Source: Blastocladiella emersonii ATCC 22665 (Eukaryota > Blastocladiomycota > Blastocladiomycetes > Blastocladiales > Blastocladiaceae). Taken from it: a stretch of 64,000 nucleotides of DNA. Both the position numbers and the translations under genes were made by a program. Positions 9,002 through 19,097 of this stretch are shown piece by piece. The notes under the pieces are model-generated. The model ran no database searches. It saw only the letters and a program-made list of their open reading frames with translations, and was not told the DNA's origin. Where the stretch lies: positions 2,480,001 to 2,544,000 of the forward strand of contig JANHCV010000003.1 of assembly GCA_025594325.1 (NCBI GenBank). The letters run 5' to 3'. The stretch's first letter is position 1. The number at the start of each line of letters is the position of its first letter.

Positions 9002-10732
9002 CTATTGGCGGGTCAGCACGATCCGCTTCGACTGGCGGCCGCGGACGTACAGCAACCGACCCGACCAGTGCGGGCACTCGGTCGGGAGCTGCTTGATAAA
9101 CTTGTTCACGGCGGTGTCCGAGTCCCAGTAGGTCTTCTCGTATACGACCTCGAAGCGCGTCCACGCCGTGCCGTAAACGTTGGTCGAGAACGAGTCGAGG
9201 ATGCGCATGATGGCGTTGATGCTGGGGCTGACGACCTGCACGCGAACAAGCGCGAGACGCGGCGTCCACTCGACAATTTTGCAGCGAAGCAGCGCGAGCC
9301 ACGCTTCCTCGCTGGTCTCGAGGAACGTGATGCCACACTTGGTCGACCTGCGCGGGCGCGGCGCAACGATGGGGAGGGTCTTTGTCTCCATGTCGCCGAC
9401 CGCGAGCGTGAGCGCAAGAACCGACGGCGGAATAACGTCGAGCACCGCGGGAGTGCTGAGCCCTGGGATCAGCGAGAGAAGCTTGAACTCGGAGAGTCGC
9501 GCGGGGTTGACGGCCTCAAGCAGCGTGATGATGAGGTTGGGGTCACTCGAATCGGTCGAGAGAACGTAAGAACTTGGCTCAATCTGTCCAAGAACTTGGC
9601 GCCAAGCGTCAGGAACGCTGGTCGTCGAGTCGCGGTCATCAAGCATGGGCAGGTTCAAGTGAAGGGTGCGAAGCACGATACGCTGAAGTGCAAGAGTGCC
9701 GTCAAGAATGGCAGTATCGTGTTTCGAGTCGGGCGCTGGAAGCGCAGAGAGCTGCAGCTGAGAGAGGCGAGGAAGTGTGGGAATCGTGGCCAAGTTGGCG
9801 GCCGTAATCGTGTCCATCGACAGAACGAGCCGAGCTACGGACTGGAGGTTGGCCCAAGTCAGCGGAAGAGGGAAGTTGATGGGCCGGTCGCGATTCGAGC
9901 ACAAAACAGCGCTGACTGAGCCAAGCGCATGCGCGGGGAGCAGGTCCTGGAGGCTCTGGAAGGCTTGGCACGCGATAAGGTGCGGAATGTCGGGATCTGC
10001 GCGAAACACAAGCGAAACCGGTTTACTATCGAGATCATCCAAGGAAAGCAGCTTGAGCACCGCACGCGCAAGGTCTTGCCCGACAGCCGTGTACCGCGTG
10101 TCCGACGCACCCAGGACCAGCAGATCGCTACTGCCCGAGAGAAGAATGCGAATTTCGCGAACGCCGTCGAGCTGCAGGTTCAGCTTGTCGAGCATGACGG
10201 ACTTCTTGGGCGCGGTTTGTTCGTTGAGCGAAACGTGAAGTACAAGCGAGCCGGCACGATAAAATGCAAGAGGAGACTGTCCAGAAAACTTGACCGTCGC
10301 TTGCTGCTTGGCTTTGATGTTGAAAATGGGGTAGCCGCGAAGGACGACCGCGCGGCGCGAAACGTAAGCCTCGGTGGCGAGGGCGTAGCTGCGGCGGTTG
10401 GTCATGGCGAAGGGAAGCAACGTTTCTGGCATGGAGATGATAAACTTGTCCTGCGAGGACCACGACGGAACGAGGAGGTCGAGAATGTCAAACATGAGGT
10501 CGTTGGGAAGCTGCTGAAAGAGGAGCGCCGATTGTTCAGTCGGCTTGAGCAGAGGACCCACAGGCGAGGAGCACACATCTTCCGCGGGGTGTGTGACGGT
10601 CTCATGAGTCCGAGCGCAAGTGTCGGACTGTGCCTGGTCCGAGTCGGGGTCCGACCACCACGACGTAACGCGGCTCCAGGCGCTGCGTGCCATACCGCCG
10701 AGCGACGTGCGCCTGCGGTCATGAGATTCCAT
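9002..10732 (-). CDS. F-box-like protein with LRR-like C-terminal region
   Basis: 576 residues, single exon. The N-terminus (RTSLGGMARSAWSRVTSWW) matches that of its truncated neighbour (KSLRDMARDAWHRVTS). An F-box-like segment lies near residues 68-115 (LLFQQLPNDLMFDILDLLVP; AMTNRRSYALATEAYVSRR). The rest has irregular leucine-rich segments (LSQLQLSALPAP, LRTLHLNLPML, LSEFKLLSLIPGLS). This fits an SCF substrate adaptor, though the F-box match is weak and no family is assigned. A TATAAA lies 27-32 nt upstream of the ATG, implying a very short leader. The two genes form a head-to-tail tandem pair. Confidence 0.7.
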   Translation of the reverse strand: MESHDRRRTSLGGMARSAWSRVTSWWSDPDSDQAQSDTCARTHETVTHPAEDVCSSPVGPLLKPTEQSALLFQQLPNDLMFDILDLLVPSWSSQDKFIISMPETLLPFAMTNRRSYALATEAYVSRRAVVLRGYPIFNIKAKQQATVKFSGQSPLAFYRAGSLVLHVSLNEQTAPKKSVMLDKLNLQLDGVREIRILLSGSSDLLVLGASDTRYTAVGQDLARAVLKLLSLDDLDSKPVSLVFRADPDIPHLIACQAFQSLQDLLPAHALGSVSAVLCSNRDRPINFPLPLTWANLQSVARLVLSMDTITAANLATIPTLPRLSQLQLSALPAPDSKHDTAILDGTLALQRIVLRTLHLNLPMLDDRDSTTSVPDAWRQVLGQIEPSSYVLSTDSSDPNLIITLLEAVNPARLSEFKLLSLIPGLSTPAVLDVIPPSVLALTLAVGDMETKTLPIVAPRPRRSTKCGITFLETSEEAWLALLRCKIVEWTPRLALVRVQVVSPSINAIMRILDSFSTNVYGTAWTRFEVVYEKTYWDSDTAVNKFIKQLPTECPHWSGRLLYVRGRQSKRIVLTRQ

Positions 10733-10758
10733 TGCAGCAAGTTAGGCCAAATCTAGTG

Positions 10759-10764
10759 TTTATA
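10759..10764 (-). promoter_or_regulatory. TATA box for F-box-like gene
   Basis: TATAAA on the minus strand, 27 nt before the ATG at 10732. Confidence 0.4.
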
Positions 10765-11741
10765 TCGTTGCAGTATTCATTCGTTCTTGGGGAGAGAGAG
10801 CGTCGACCGGAGCGACGACCTCGGTCGAAGGCGGGGCCTGCGCCACACCCGGCGCCGCCACGTCATTCAACATCGGGGGTCGTACTCGCCATCACGGGCC
10901 GCATCAAGTGAGTCAAAATCGTGAAGTACTCTTCTTAGGAGTCTGTATTAACGTTGGCGCGGAACGCCGTCAAAGGCGAGCGCGTGTTCAGCTTTGGGCG
11001 GTTGGACCTGGTCAAGTGGATCATGGCACAACGGACGCGTGCGCGAGGCCGTGGATCGAAAGAGCTGGTAGTCCAATAATTCGGGAGTTTGATCGTGTGC
11101 GTACATCGCTCTGAAGCTGTTGTGTCTGAGATAAGCACGTGTGTTGACTGAAGTGATGGCGAGCAACTCGAGGTGCGACCTGGAATCCAGCGTTCAGAAC
11201 GTTCAAGGTCCTTCAACATGAACGCCTTTGATGGCCTTACGCATCAAACCGGCTTAAGACAGGCTGAAGCGGGCGGCCGACGCGCGACGCGCAGCCGAGA
11301 CGCGTTGCGCCACCGCGTGCTGATCAGGTGGCGCTGGCGTGATATCGAAACGCGAGGAACGACCACTTTCATAGACGTGTTGAGGGCTCATTCGCGCTCT
11401 AGCAGCGTGAAGCTCTCTCTTACTGTGTTGGGGGCTCATCCGCGTTCCAGCAGCGTGAAGCTCTCCCTCTCACACAGCTGTACCCTCTGACGCTTTTCCC
11501 GTGCGATTGGGTACTGGCGCCCGGAGTAAGCCAAGGTGCACCCTCGCTCCTCGGTTCAGCTTTTTCGTAAGCTATTCGAGCGCCTTCGAGTAGTGCTACA
11601 CTTTGCTCCGTTCAACTCGAGCTGGACAAGCAATCCCAACGTCGATCAGCTGCAAGGCCCGGATGTGCATCGCACCGCCATCTCACGCGCAACCCTGACT
11701 TCTGAGATACAGGGATGTGACACAATACCACGTTCATTGTC
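10765..11741. other. Intergenic DNA with tandem repeat and recurring motif
   Basis: No gene seen. Holds a perfect GACGCGTTGCGCCAC motif at 11299-11313 and a two-unit 48-bp repeat at 11377-11470. Confidence 0.6.
11377..11470 (+). repeat. Two-unit tandem repeat, period 48 bp
   Basis: Unit 1 begins at 11377 (GTGTTGAGGGCTCATTCGCG) and unit 2 at 11425 (GTGTTGGGGGCTCATCCGCG). Both continue with CAGCGTGAAGCTCTC. The units differ at a few positions. Confidence 0.8.
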
Positions 11742-12620
11742 CTAAGCGTTCAACCACCAGAAGAACCCCATCGACAAGTTAAGAACGAGCCCGCACCCGA
11801 CGCCGATCGCCTGCCGCTGATTCGCGACGCCAGGGATCCGGAAGAAGAAGAGCGCGATCAGGCCCAGAAAGTACCCGACGGCCGCGCCCGCCAGCAGGTC
11901 GCGGAACATGGTGTTTTCGGTGAGCTCGAGCTGGTGGTGGTCCTCGGCCGACTGCTCGCCCGCGACCCACGCGTCCTCGAGCCGCAGCTGCGTGTCCGCG
12001 TCCGCGTCGCTCGTCCCGCGCGCCGCGTGGAACTCGCGCCGGAACGCTACCACGTCGTCGGCCGTGAACGCGGCCCCGATCATCGTGTCGAAGCCGCGTG
12101 GGATCGCGGGCGCGGCGGCAGGGTCGCCTGGTGCGTTCTCCGCGTCGCCCTCGAACGTCGCGTACCCGCTCCCGCCGCTGGGACCGCCGGGGACCGGGTC
12201 TGAGATGGAGACGTGCGCGATGAGGGTCGAGAGCGATGCGCCGGTCCAGTCCGGCCTTGGCAGCTCGGCATCAGCGTCCGCGCCGACGCACACCGCGTTC
12301 GGCTGAACCGGCGCGCGCGTGACGAGGAGCTGGCGCGAGATAGACCGCAGCGTCGGTGTTGGCGGGAGCGGGGCGCCGGCGTGGATGAAGCGCAGGCGTT
12401 TCCCGCGCGTCTCGGGGCGTATGGATTGAAGCTACACACGGTGGTTGTGTGCTCGCGTGAGCGCCTCATCGTCGCGGTGCGTGTGTGTCGGGATCCTCAC
12501 CCGCGCCGTCACATCGAGCAGCGTCCCCGTCCACGGCAGCACAAACGCAAGGTCGGCGCCGTCGGGCAGTTTGACGACGAGTTGCAGCCAGTCTTCATGG
12601 TTCAGCGTTGGTGGTTCCAT
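11742..12620 (-). CDS. dsc3: DSC E3 ubiquitin ligase complex subunit 3
   Basis: Two exons, 12620-12501 and 12431-11742, joined by a 69-nt intron (GTGAGG...GTGTAG); 269 residues. The N-terminus is ubiquitin-like: WLQLVVKLPDGADLAFVL, then GKRLRFIHAGAPLPPTPTL after the intron. The middle carries GFDTMIGAAFTADDVVAFRR, typical of the conserved Dsc3 C-terminal domain. Two membrane segments close the protein (LLAGAAVGYFLGLIALFFF and GVGCGLVLNLSMGFFWW). In yeasts the Golgi Dsc complex ubiquitinates membrane substrates, including SREBP in fission yeast. The architecture and length match that family. The N-terminal splice is required, since the ubiquitin-like fold is split by the intron. Confidence 0.85.
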
Positions 12621-12774
12621 TGTAGAGAGTGCGAGTGAGGAGCGAGGGTGTCGAGGCGAGCGCGCCCTCTGAGCCACCTCCTCGATCGCACAGCGCGAGC
12701 TCCCCAAAGGGGACCGACTTGCACTCACGAACGGCATGCAGAACGTGAAGCGGGAAAAGAAATTGTACAAGAGA

Positions 12775-15600
12775 TCACCAGGACGAGTACGATGGCGACG
12801 ACGGGGGCAGCGGTCCAGCCGACGACGACGACGCGGACGCGGCAGTGGCCGACGCGAGCCGCGTCGCGGCGCTCGCGTAGATGCTCATAGGCCCCGACGC
12901 CATGGCCGAGACCGGGTACTGGAGATGCCCACCGCTCCCGCCACCACCAAAGAAGTGGTGCTGGAGGTGCGGCGGGTACCCGCTGGCGGCGGCGGCCTGC
13001 GCCTGGAGCTGCTGCTGCTCGAGCTCGCGCTCGCGCTGCTGCTGGACCGCGTCCATCTGGTCGAGCGCCGCAAACAGCTCCTCGGTCTCCGGCAGCATGT
13101 GCCACAGCCGGTCGACCACCTTCTCCTGCACGAACCGCGTGTCGGCGACGAGCAGCGGCTCCAGCGCGAACGCCGTCGCCATGTCGGCCAGCGTCACGGT
13201 GCGCTCGCGGATCGGCGGGAGGTCAAGCGGCGACGGGGCGGGAGCGGGGGCGGGCACGGCGACGGGTGAGGTAGCGCTTGCTTCGGAGGCAGCAGAAATC
13301 GAGGCCCTGCGCTTCCCGCCGACGCTGACGGTGGACGTCGGCGCTTTGCTTGGCGCCTTGAACGCCGCCGCCGACTTGACTGGCGAGGCAGCAGGGGCGG
13401 ACGACGGCGCCTTGAGCGGCGACGCGAACAGGACCTTTTTCTCGGCCGACTTGGCCTGACCAGTTGGCGCGCTCGAGCTTGTGGATGCGTCGAGGGTGCC
13501 GCCGAGCGACGGGTTCGGCGTCGCGAGCGGGACCGCGGCGTCCCGCGGCGTAGCAGCAGGCCCGTCAACATCCATGGTATCCGCGGCCGCCAACCGCAGC
13601 GCACTCGTTTCGATGGGCGACGGCGAGTCTGCGCGCGGTCCAGCGCCACCCTCTGCGCGCGAACCACCGGACTTGCGCAGCGCGGACGCGAGCGCGACAC
13701 CATTCGGGACCGCGGTCCCGTCGACCGCGACGCCGTTGGTGGGCGATCCGTCCGTGGACGAGATGGGCGTGGGCGGGAGCGACGACAGGGCCGAGGACGG
13801 AGACGCGACGGCATGGCCATTCGGAAGGAGGTCCGACGCGGCAACTGGCGCGGCGACGCGCGGCGAGGTCGACCTTTTAGTGGGTGACACGGGCGCGCTC
13901 GCTGCGCCGTTCGGGAGCGCGGACATTGAGACTCCGAGTTTTGGCTCGCGGTCGCCGGGTCCCGCAGCTGCCGCGGTCGGTGCCGAGCCGGGCTTGAGGG
14001 CGGGCACCGATGGGATACGCGATGGTGGTTTCCCGAACTGCGGCTGAGGTGGAGCCGGCGCCGATGCAGCCGCAGCCGCGACCGCCTTGGCCATCGCCGA
14101 CTTCTTCTTGCGCGGAGACCGCAGGACAGGCCGGTCCGTGCCAGACTCCGGGTCAGCCGCAGCGGCGATCACCCATGGCGGCGGGACGGGCTCGGGGTCG
14201 ACGGACGCGTCCTGGCCGATGCGCAGCACGGCCTCGGTCACGTTCTTCATGTACGACTACATGAAGAAGACGGGCACTACGGTAAGTGGAGGGCGTTGCT
14301 CCAGGAGGGCGAGGATACGGACCTGCAGGGACATCATCATGACGTCAATGGCGCTGTCAGCGACCTTGTCGAGGCCGCACTCGAGCGAGATGCACAGCAT
14401 GCGGTCGCGCAGCGTCGAGCGGCTCGGGAGCTCGAGCTCTTGCGCGCACGTCGGCGTGTTGAGCAGGCGCGCGTACTCGGTTGCATGTGCTGCAGGGTGG
14501 TGGGTCGCATCGCCAATGTCAGTCACGAAGCGAGGCGAAAGTGGACGCGTAATGCTAGCAAGTGGGCTCCCGCGGAGCGTAGTCTAAAGGAAAGCAGCAC
14601 GTACCAGGTCGAACAGAGGCGGGCTTGAATCCCTGGAGCGGATTCGGGTCCATGGAGTCGGCGGCCTCGGGCCGCTTGTCGCGCGGGCGCTTGCGCGTGG
14701 CCTTTTTGCTGCCCGTGGCCGAGGTCGGGGTATTCATCCCCGTGAGGTCGGCGCGCGATGGGTCGGCGCCGTCGGCGACTGCACCGAGCCGGGCTTCCTC
14801 GGCTTCCATCTACGGCGAGGTACTCAAGTCAGATTGAGCGCGGGAAGCAATTAAATGCGTGGAACCGTACCCGCTGGTGAATGCGTCGGATCCGATCGCG
14901 GTCCTCCTTGGGCAGGGCAAACGCCTCCTTGCGGTTCCGGGTGCGGCGGGCCTCGGTCGACTCGAGCTTCCGTCGCTTGCGCGGGAGCGGGACCGGGTGC
15001 GGGAGGAACGCGGTGCCGACGTACGTGTCGTTGCCGTTTTCCGTGTCGACGAGGACGCTGCGCAGCAGGCTCATGATGAGCGCGTTGTGGAGGCCGACTA
15101 GGAGGGTGGGCGATCAGGCGCATCGTCAGCCCAAGGGCAAGCAAGGTGCGAATAGTGCGACGTGTCGTACTGCACTGAGGAGGGAGGATGGCGAGGGCGA
15201 ACCGCTCAAACTCGCGGCGCGAGACCTTGGCGCGGATAAACTGGCCGAGCAGGTCGAGGTACTCGGCCGTCTTATGCTGGCCGAGCGCGCGCGTCAGGCG
15301 GTCGATCACGTCGGGCGGCATGGCCGCGTGGTCGAGCAGCGGCGGGATCTCGGCCTCGGGCTTCTCGGCGCCATCCGCGGCGACGGGATCGGACGCGCTC
15401 ACGACCGAGGCGCGCCGATCGGCCCGCGGCGGTTTCGCGTTCACCGGGCTGGGTCCGGGCTCGGCCTTGACGAAACCGAGGAGCGGATCCACGTCCATGT
15501 CGCTGCTGCCGGCGAACTGCAGCGGGTTCGGAAAGCTGGTTGCGGTGCCATCGACGCGATCGTCGGCGAGCGAGACGCCAGACGAGACCGAGAGCGTCAT
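12775..15600 (-). CDS. HFI1: SAGA complex core subunit Ada1/TADA1
   Basis: Five exons: 15600-15171, 15097-14871, 14809-14605, 14489-14323, 14256-12775; frame is kept throughout and gives 836 residues. The SAGA-Tad1 signature is spread over the exons: LTRALGQHKTAEYLDLLGQF and GLHNALIMSLLRSVL in exons 1-2, LPSRSTLRDRMLCISLECGL in exon 4, and MMMSLQ-SYMKNVTEAVL across the last junction. The family uses a histone-fold region to hold the SAGA histone acetyltransferase module together in the nucleus. The long last exon is low-complexity Ala/Ser/Pro followed by a conserved-looking stretch (TVTLADMATAFALEPLLV) and a Gln-rich end. The gene is divergent from HUS1, with 377 bp between start codons. Confidence 0.85.
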
Positions 15601-15977
15601 TTTCGGCAGTGGATGCTCCCGCAGATGCGCTCGGCGATGGCGATGGCGGGAAGCGGCAGTCGGGGCGTTTCCGTCGTCGAGACACGAGTACACGCGGATG
15701 GATCCCCGGTCCGAGCAGTGCGGCAGGTGCGGGCGCAGTCTAGCGGCGATACATGCGGATGGCCGAGCGGATGCGGCGAGAGGGGGGAGAGCGAGAGAAA
15801 GCGGGCGAAAAGCGCGCGCCTTTCGGTGCGGCGCGGTCAACGGATGGATCAGCTGACGGCACGCGACCGTGGCGCGCCCGCCCGAGTCCCCCGCGCGTCG
15901 AGTCAGCGGAGCGGTGGCTCAAAAGGCCGGGGCAGCCCGACGGCTGCTCGGCGCAGCCGCTCTCTCCCCTCTCCGCC
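15601..15977. promoter_or_regulatory. Divergent promoter region between TADA1 and HUS1
   Basis: 377 bp separate the two start codons. No TATA box is evident. Confidence 0.5.
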
Positions 15978-17096
15978 ATGCGTGCCCGCGCCAAGATCGT
16001 CAACCCACGGACGCTGTCCAGTATGCACTCTCATGAAATGAACCACGCTGCCGGCGAGGCCTGACCCGTCCGCCTTTGCAGAGATCGCGTCGAGCGTCGA
16101 GAAGATCAGCAAGACATGCGTCTTCAAGCTGTCGCCGACGCAGGTCCAGTTCATTGTCAAGGACCCGACCGACGGGACGCAGGTGTGGTGCCAGGCTCCC
16201 GCTGTACGTGCACCTACGCCGTTCCCCGCTGGTCTCGCCCTGACTCCATTTCCCGCCAACCGCAGAATGGCGTCTTCGAGGACTACGTGGTCGAAGCGCA
16301 GTTCCGCAACGAAGTGTACCTGGAAGTACAGCTCGCGTACCTGTCGCGTGCCTTCAAGTCGATGCTGACGGCGCACTCGGCGTCGTTCCGCCTGACGCGC
16401 GCGCCACCGAGCGAGGGCGGCGCACCCATGCTGGCGGTGCAGATCGAGAGCGAGTCCAAGGCCGGCCGCCCCATGTCGATCGTGCAGAACGTGCCCGTGA
16501 CCCCGCTCAAGCGCCAGCAGGCCCTCGAGCTGCGCGAGCCGCGCATCCCGAACCCGGACATCTACATCATCCTGCCGCGCCCGCTCACCGTGCTCAAGAC
16601 GGTCGCCGAGCGGTTCCGCGCCATGTCGACCGACGTGACCCTGCTCGCCAACCACGCCGGCTCGTTTGTCGTGCAGATTGACGCGAGCGCAGGCATGGTC
16701 GAGACAGTGTTCACGGGTCTCATGAACCCAGTCCTCGGTACGCTTTCACGGCACTCACTTCTCCGACGCGACTGACCCCATCGCCGCCCATAGAGACAGA
16801 CGGCACCGAGCCACAACAGCCGGCCAGCCAGCCGGCACCAGAACAGTTCTTTGACGTGACCATCAACAGCAAGGACTTTCTCAAGTTCCTCAGCTGGTAC
16901 GCTCTCTACCTCACCCCGCAGTTCACGACCCACTCACCCGTTACTCTGTAGCCACTCAGCGAACCCGGCCCACGTCATCTGCTGCATCCACAAGGACGTG
17001 TGCGCCGTCTTCTACGTCTACATGTACGGCTCGCTCAGCGGCGACGGCAACGCCGACACGGTCCTGACCTACTACATCCCCGCAAAGTCTAAATAA
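15978..17096 (+). CDS. HUS1: Checkpoint clamp protein HUS1
   Basis: Five exons: 15978-16020, 16082-16203, 16266-16737, 16794-16896, 16952-17096; all introns are GT-AG and 54-62 nt, giving 294 residues. The start MRARAKIVNPRTLS is the Hus1 N-terminus. Further matches are KISKTCVFKLSPTQVQFIV, EDYVVEAQFRNEVYLEV, MLTAHSASFRLTR, SIVQNVPVTPLK and a C-terminus LTYYIPAKSK, like the YFIPA ending of animal HUS1. The protein forms the PCNA-like Rad9-Hus1-Rad1 ring that is loaded at damaged DNA and activates the ATR pathway. Length is normal for the family (about 280-300). Confidence 0.92.
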
Positions 17097-17274
17097 AACG
17101 AATGCTGTACATTGTTGCTGGCTATGGAGGAGTGAGATCGAGTCAGAGAAGCCCGCCCAGTCAAAACCGACGCGTCGAGCAGCGGCCAACTCTCGCTCCC
17201 GTCGCCGACGCACCACTACCACCCGCCCGCACGAGTGCCTGCAACGTCATCAACCCCACGACCAACACAACAAC

Positions 17275-18582
17275 ATGTCGGTCCCCGTCAGCCCCGACGC
17301 CATGTCGGTCGACCTGAGCCTGGGCGAGGTGCACGCGCACGTCGACCGGTACCTGGACCGCGCGGGCCCGTTCACGGACGAGTCGGCGTTCGAGGCGGGC
17401 GACGCCGTCAAGGAGTTTCTGCGCGACGACTGCAAGGTGCTGGTGATCGGCGCGGGCGGGCTCGGGTGCGAGCTGCTCAAGAACCTGGCGCTGTCGGGCT
17501 TCTCGGACGTGCACGTCATCGACATGGACACGATCGACCTCAGCAACCTCAACCGCCAGTTCCTGTTCCGCCACAAGGACATTGGCCGCCCGAAGGCCGA
17601 GGTCGCCGCCGAGTTCATCAACGCGCGCATCCCGCGGTGCAAGGTGACGCCGCACTTCTGCAAGATCCAGGACAAGGACACGGACTTCTACGCCGACTTC
17701 AACCTGATCATCACGGGGCTCGACTCGGTCGACGCGCGCCGCTGGATCAACGCCACCATCGTCGGCATGTACGACGAGGACGACCCGGCCTCGCTCAAGC
17801 CCATCATCGACGGCGGCACCGAGGGGTTCAAGGGCCAGGCGCGTGTGATCCTGCCGCGCATGAACGCGTGCTACGAGTGCTCGCTCGACATGTTCACCAA
17901 GCCCACGGCGTTCCCGATGTGCACCATCGCCAACACGCCGCGCCTCCCCGAGCACTGCGTGGCGTGGGCGTTCGTGCTGCAGTGGCCCAAGAAGTTCCCC
18001 GACAAGAAGCTCGACGGCGACGACCCGGACCACATTGGCTGGGTGTTCCAGCAGGCGTCGGCGCGCGCCGCGCAGTTCGGGATCACGGGCGTCACGTACT
18101 CGCTGGCGCAGGGCGTCGTCAAGAACATCATCCCGGCGATCGCGTCGACCAACGCCGTGATCGCGGCCGCGTGCACCACCGAGGCCCTCAAGCTCGCCAC
18201 CAACTGCCAGCCGCTGCTCAACAACTACATGATGTACACGGGCAACGACGGCGTCTACACGTACACGTTCGAGCTCGAGCGCAAGGACGACTGCCCCGTG
18301 TGCGGCGCCGGTCACCTCAAGCTGACCCTGCCCAGGACCGCCACGGTCCAGGACCTCGTCGACCTGCTCCACGACCGCCCCGACCTCCAGCTCAAGAAGC
18401 CCTCGCTGCGCACCGCGTCCAAGTCCGTCTACATGCAGTCGCCGCCCTCGCTCGAGGAAGCCACGCGGCCCAACCTCGCCAAGCCCATTGCCGACTTTGT
18501 CGGCGCCGACGGCGCGACCGAGGTCGCCGTGACCGACGCTAACCTCCCGCTAAGTCTCAACGTGACCGTCTCGTTCGAGTGA
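17275..18582 (+). CDS. UBA3: NEDD8-activating enzyme E1 catalytic subunit
   Basis: Single exon, 435 residues, the usual UBA3 length. The nucleotide-binding loop is GAGGLGCELLKN (residues 59-70). The adenylation Asp lies in VIDMDTIDLSNLNRQFLF, and the catalytic Cys216 in FPMCTIANTPRLPEHC. Zinc ligands are the CYEC pair (about 199/202) and CPVCG further on. The C-terminus (VQDLVDLLHDRPDLQL, ending LPLSLNVTVSFE) is the ubiquitin-fold domain that binds the E2 Ubc12. The enzyme works with a NAE1/Ula1 partner, not seen in this window, to charge NEDD8 for cullin modification. It is convergent with the GPCR gene, with the stop codons 43 nt apart if the GPCR tail is included. Confidence 0.95.
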   Translation: MSVPVSPDAMSVDLSLGEVHAHVDRYLDRAGPFTDESAFEAGDAVKEFLRDDCKVLVIGAGGLGCELLKNLALSGFSDVHVIDMDTIDLSNLNRQFLFRHKDIGRPKAEVAAEFINARIPRCKVTPHFCKIQDKDTDFYADFNLIITGLDSVDARRWINATIVGMYDEDDPASLKPIIDGGTEGFKGQARVILPRMNACYECSLDMFTKPTAFPMCTIANTPRLPEHCVAWAFVLQWPKKFPDKKLDGDDPDHIGWVFQQASARAAQFGITGVTYSLAQGVVKNIIPAIASTNAVIAAACTTEALKLATNCQPLLNNYMMYTGNDGVYTYTFELERKDDCPVCGAGHLKLTLPRTATVQDLVDLLHDRPDLQLKKPSLRTASKSVYMQSPPSLEEATRPNLAKPIADFVGADGATEVAVTDANLPLSLNVTVSFE

Positions 18583-18625
18583 ATTTGCAGCTTCGTGAAT
18601 GGATTCCGTGTATTCCCTCTCCCTG

Positions 18626-19097
18626 TCAGATGTACGACTTGAGGTCCGCCATGCCCGACTCGAGCACCGGCCGCCGCAGGAGCCCCGCAAACTCGTCGCG
18701 CGCCGCACGCGTCGCGAACGTGAGCGTCTGCCACGATCGGCCGTGCACGCCGTGCAGCACGAGCGACGCGGGCTGATTGCAGTGTCGCTCGTCGGCGCTC
18801 GCACTGCTGCCGGCCAGCCGCTGCAGCGTGGATTTGGCGGAGCGCACCGCGTACGCTTCAAATGCGACGAACGGGCCTGTCAGCGAGTCGCCGTCCTGAG
18901 TTCCGCGCGGATCGTTAGCGCCGTCGGCCGTGTTCATAAGGAAGGGAACGTACCGTCGACTTGGCCCGCCCGTTCGCCTTGGGCCGGACCACGAGCAGCC
19001 CCGCCGCGCCGCCTCCTCTTGCCGCTACCTGCCCCGCACTCGCGCTCGCCGCCGCCGCATCGCTCCCGCCACCGCCTCCATAGTTGAACACGACACA
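18626..19097 (-). CDS. PH-like C-terminal tail in frame with the GPCR gene beyond a TAG
   Basis: Immediately after the TAG that ends the GPCR frame at 19098, the same frame stays open (CVVFNYGGGGGSD) to a GTACGT donor at 18953. A 58-nt intron (18896-18953) then leads to a second exon (DGDSLTGPFVAFEAYAV, SLVLHGVHGRSWQTLTFAT, ARDEFAGLLRRP) ending at 18626. The spliced part looks like the second half of a PH-like fold: strands followed by a helix with a Trp. No good independent start codon is available in that frame. It is therefore either the true C-terminus of the GPCR, reached by a short unmodelled intron or by readthrough, or a decayed fragment. Confidence 0.5.
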
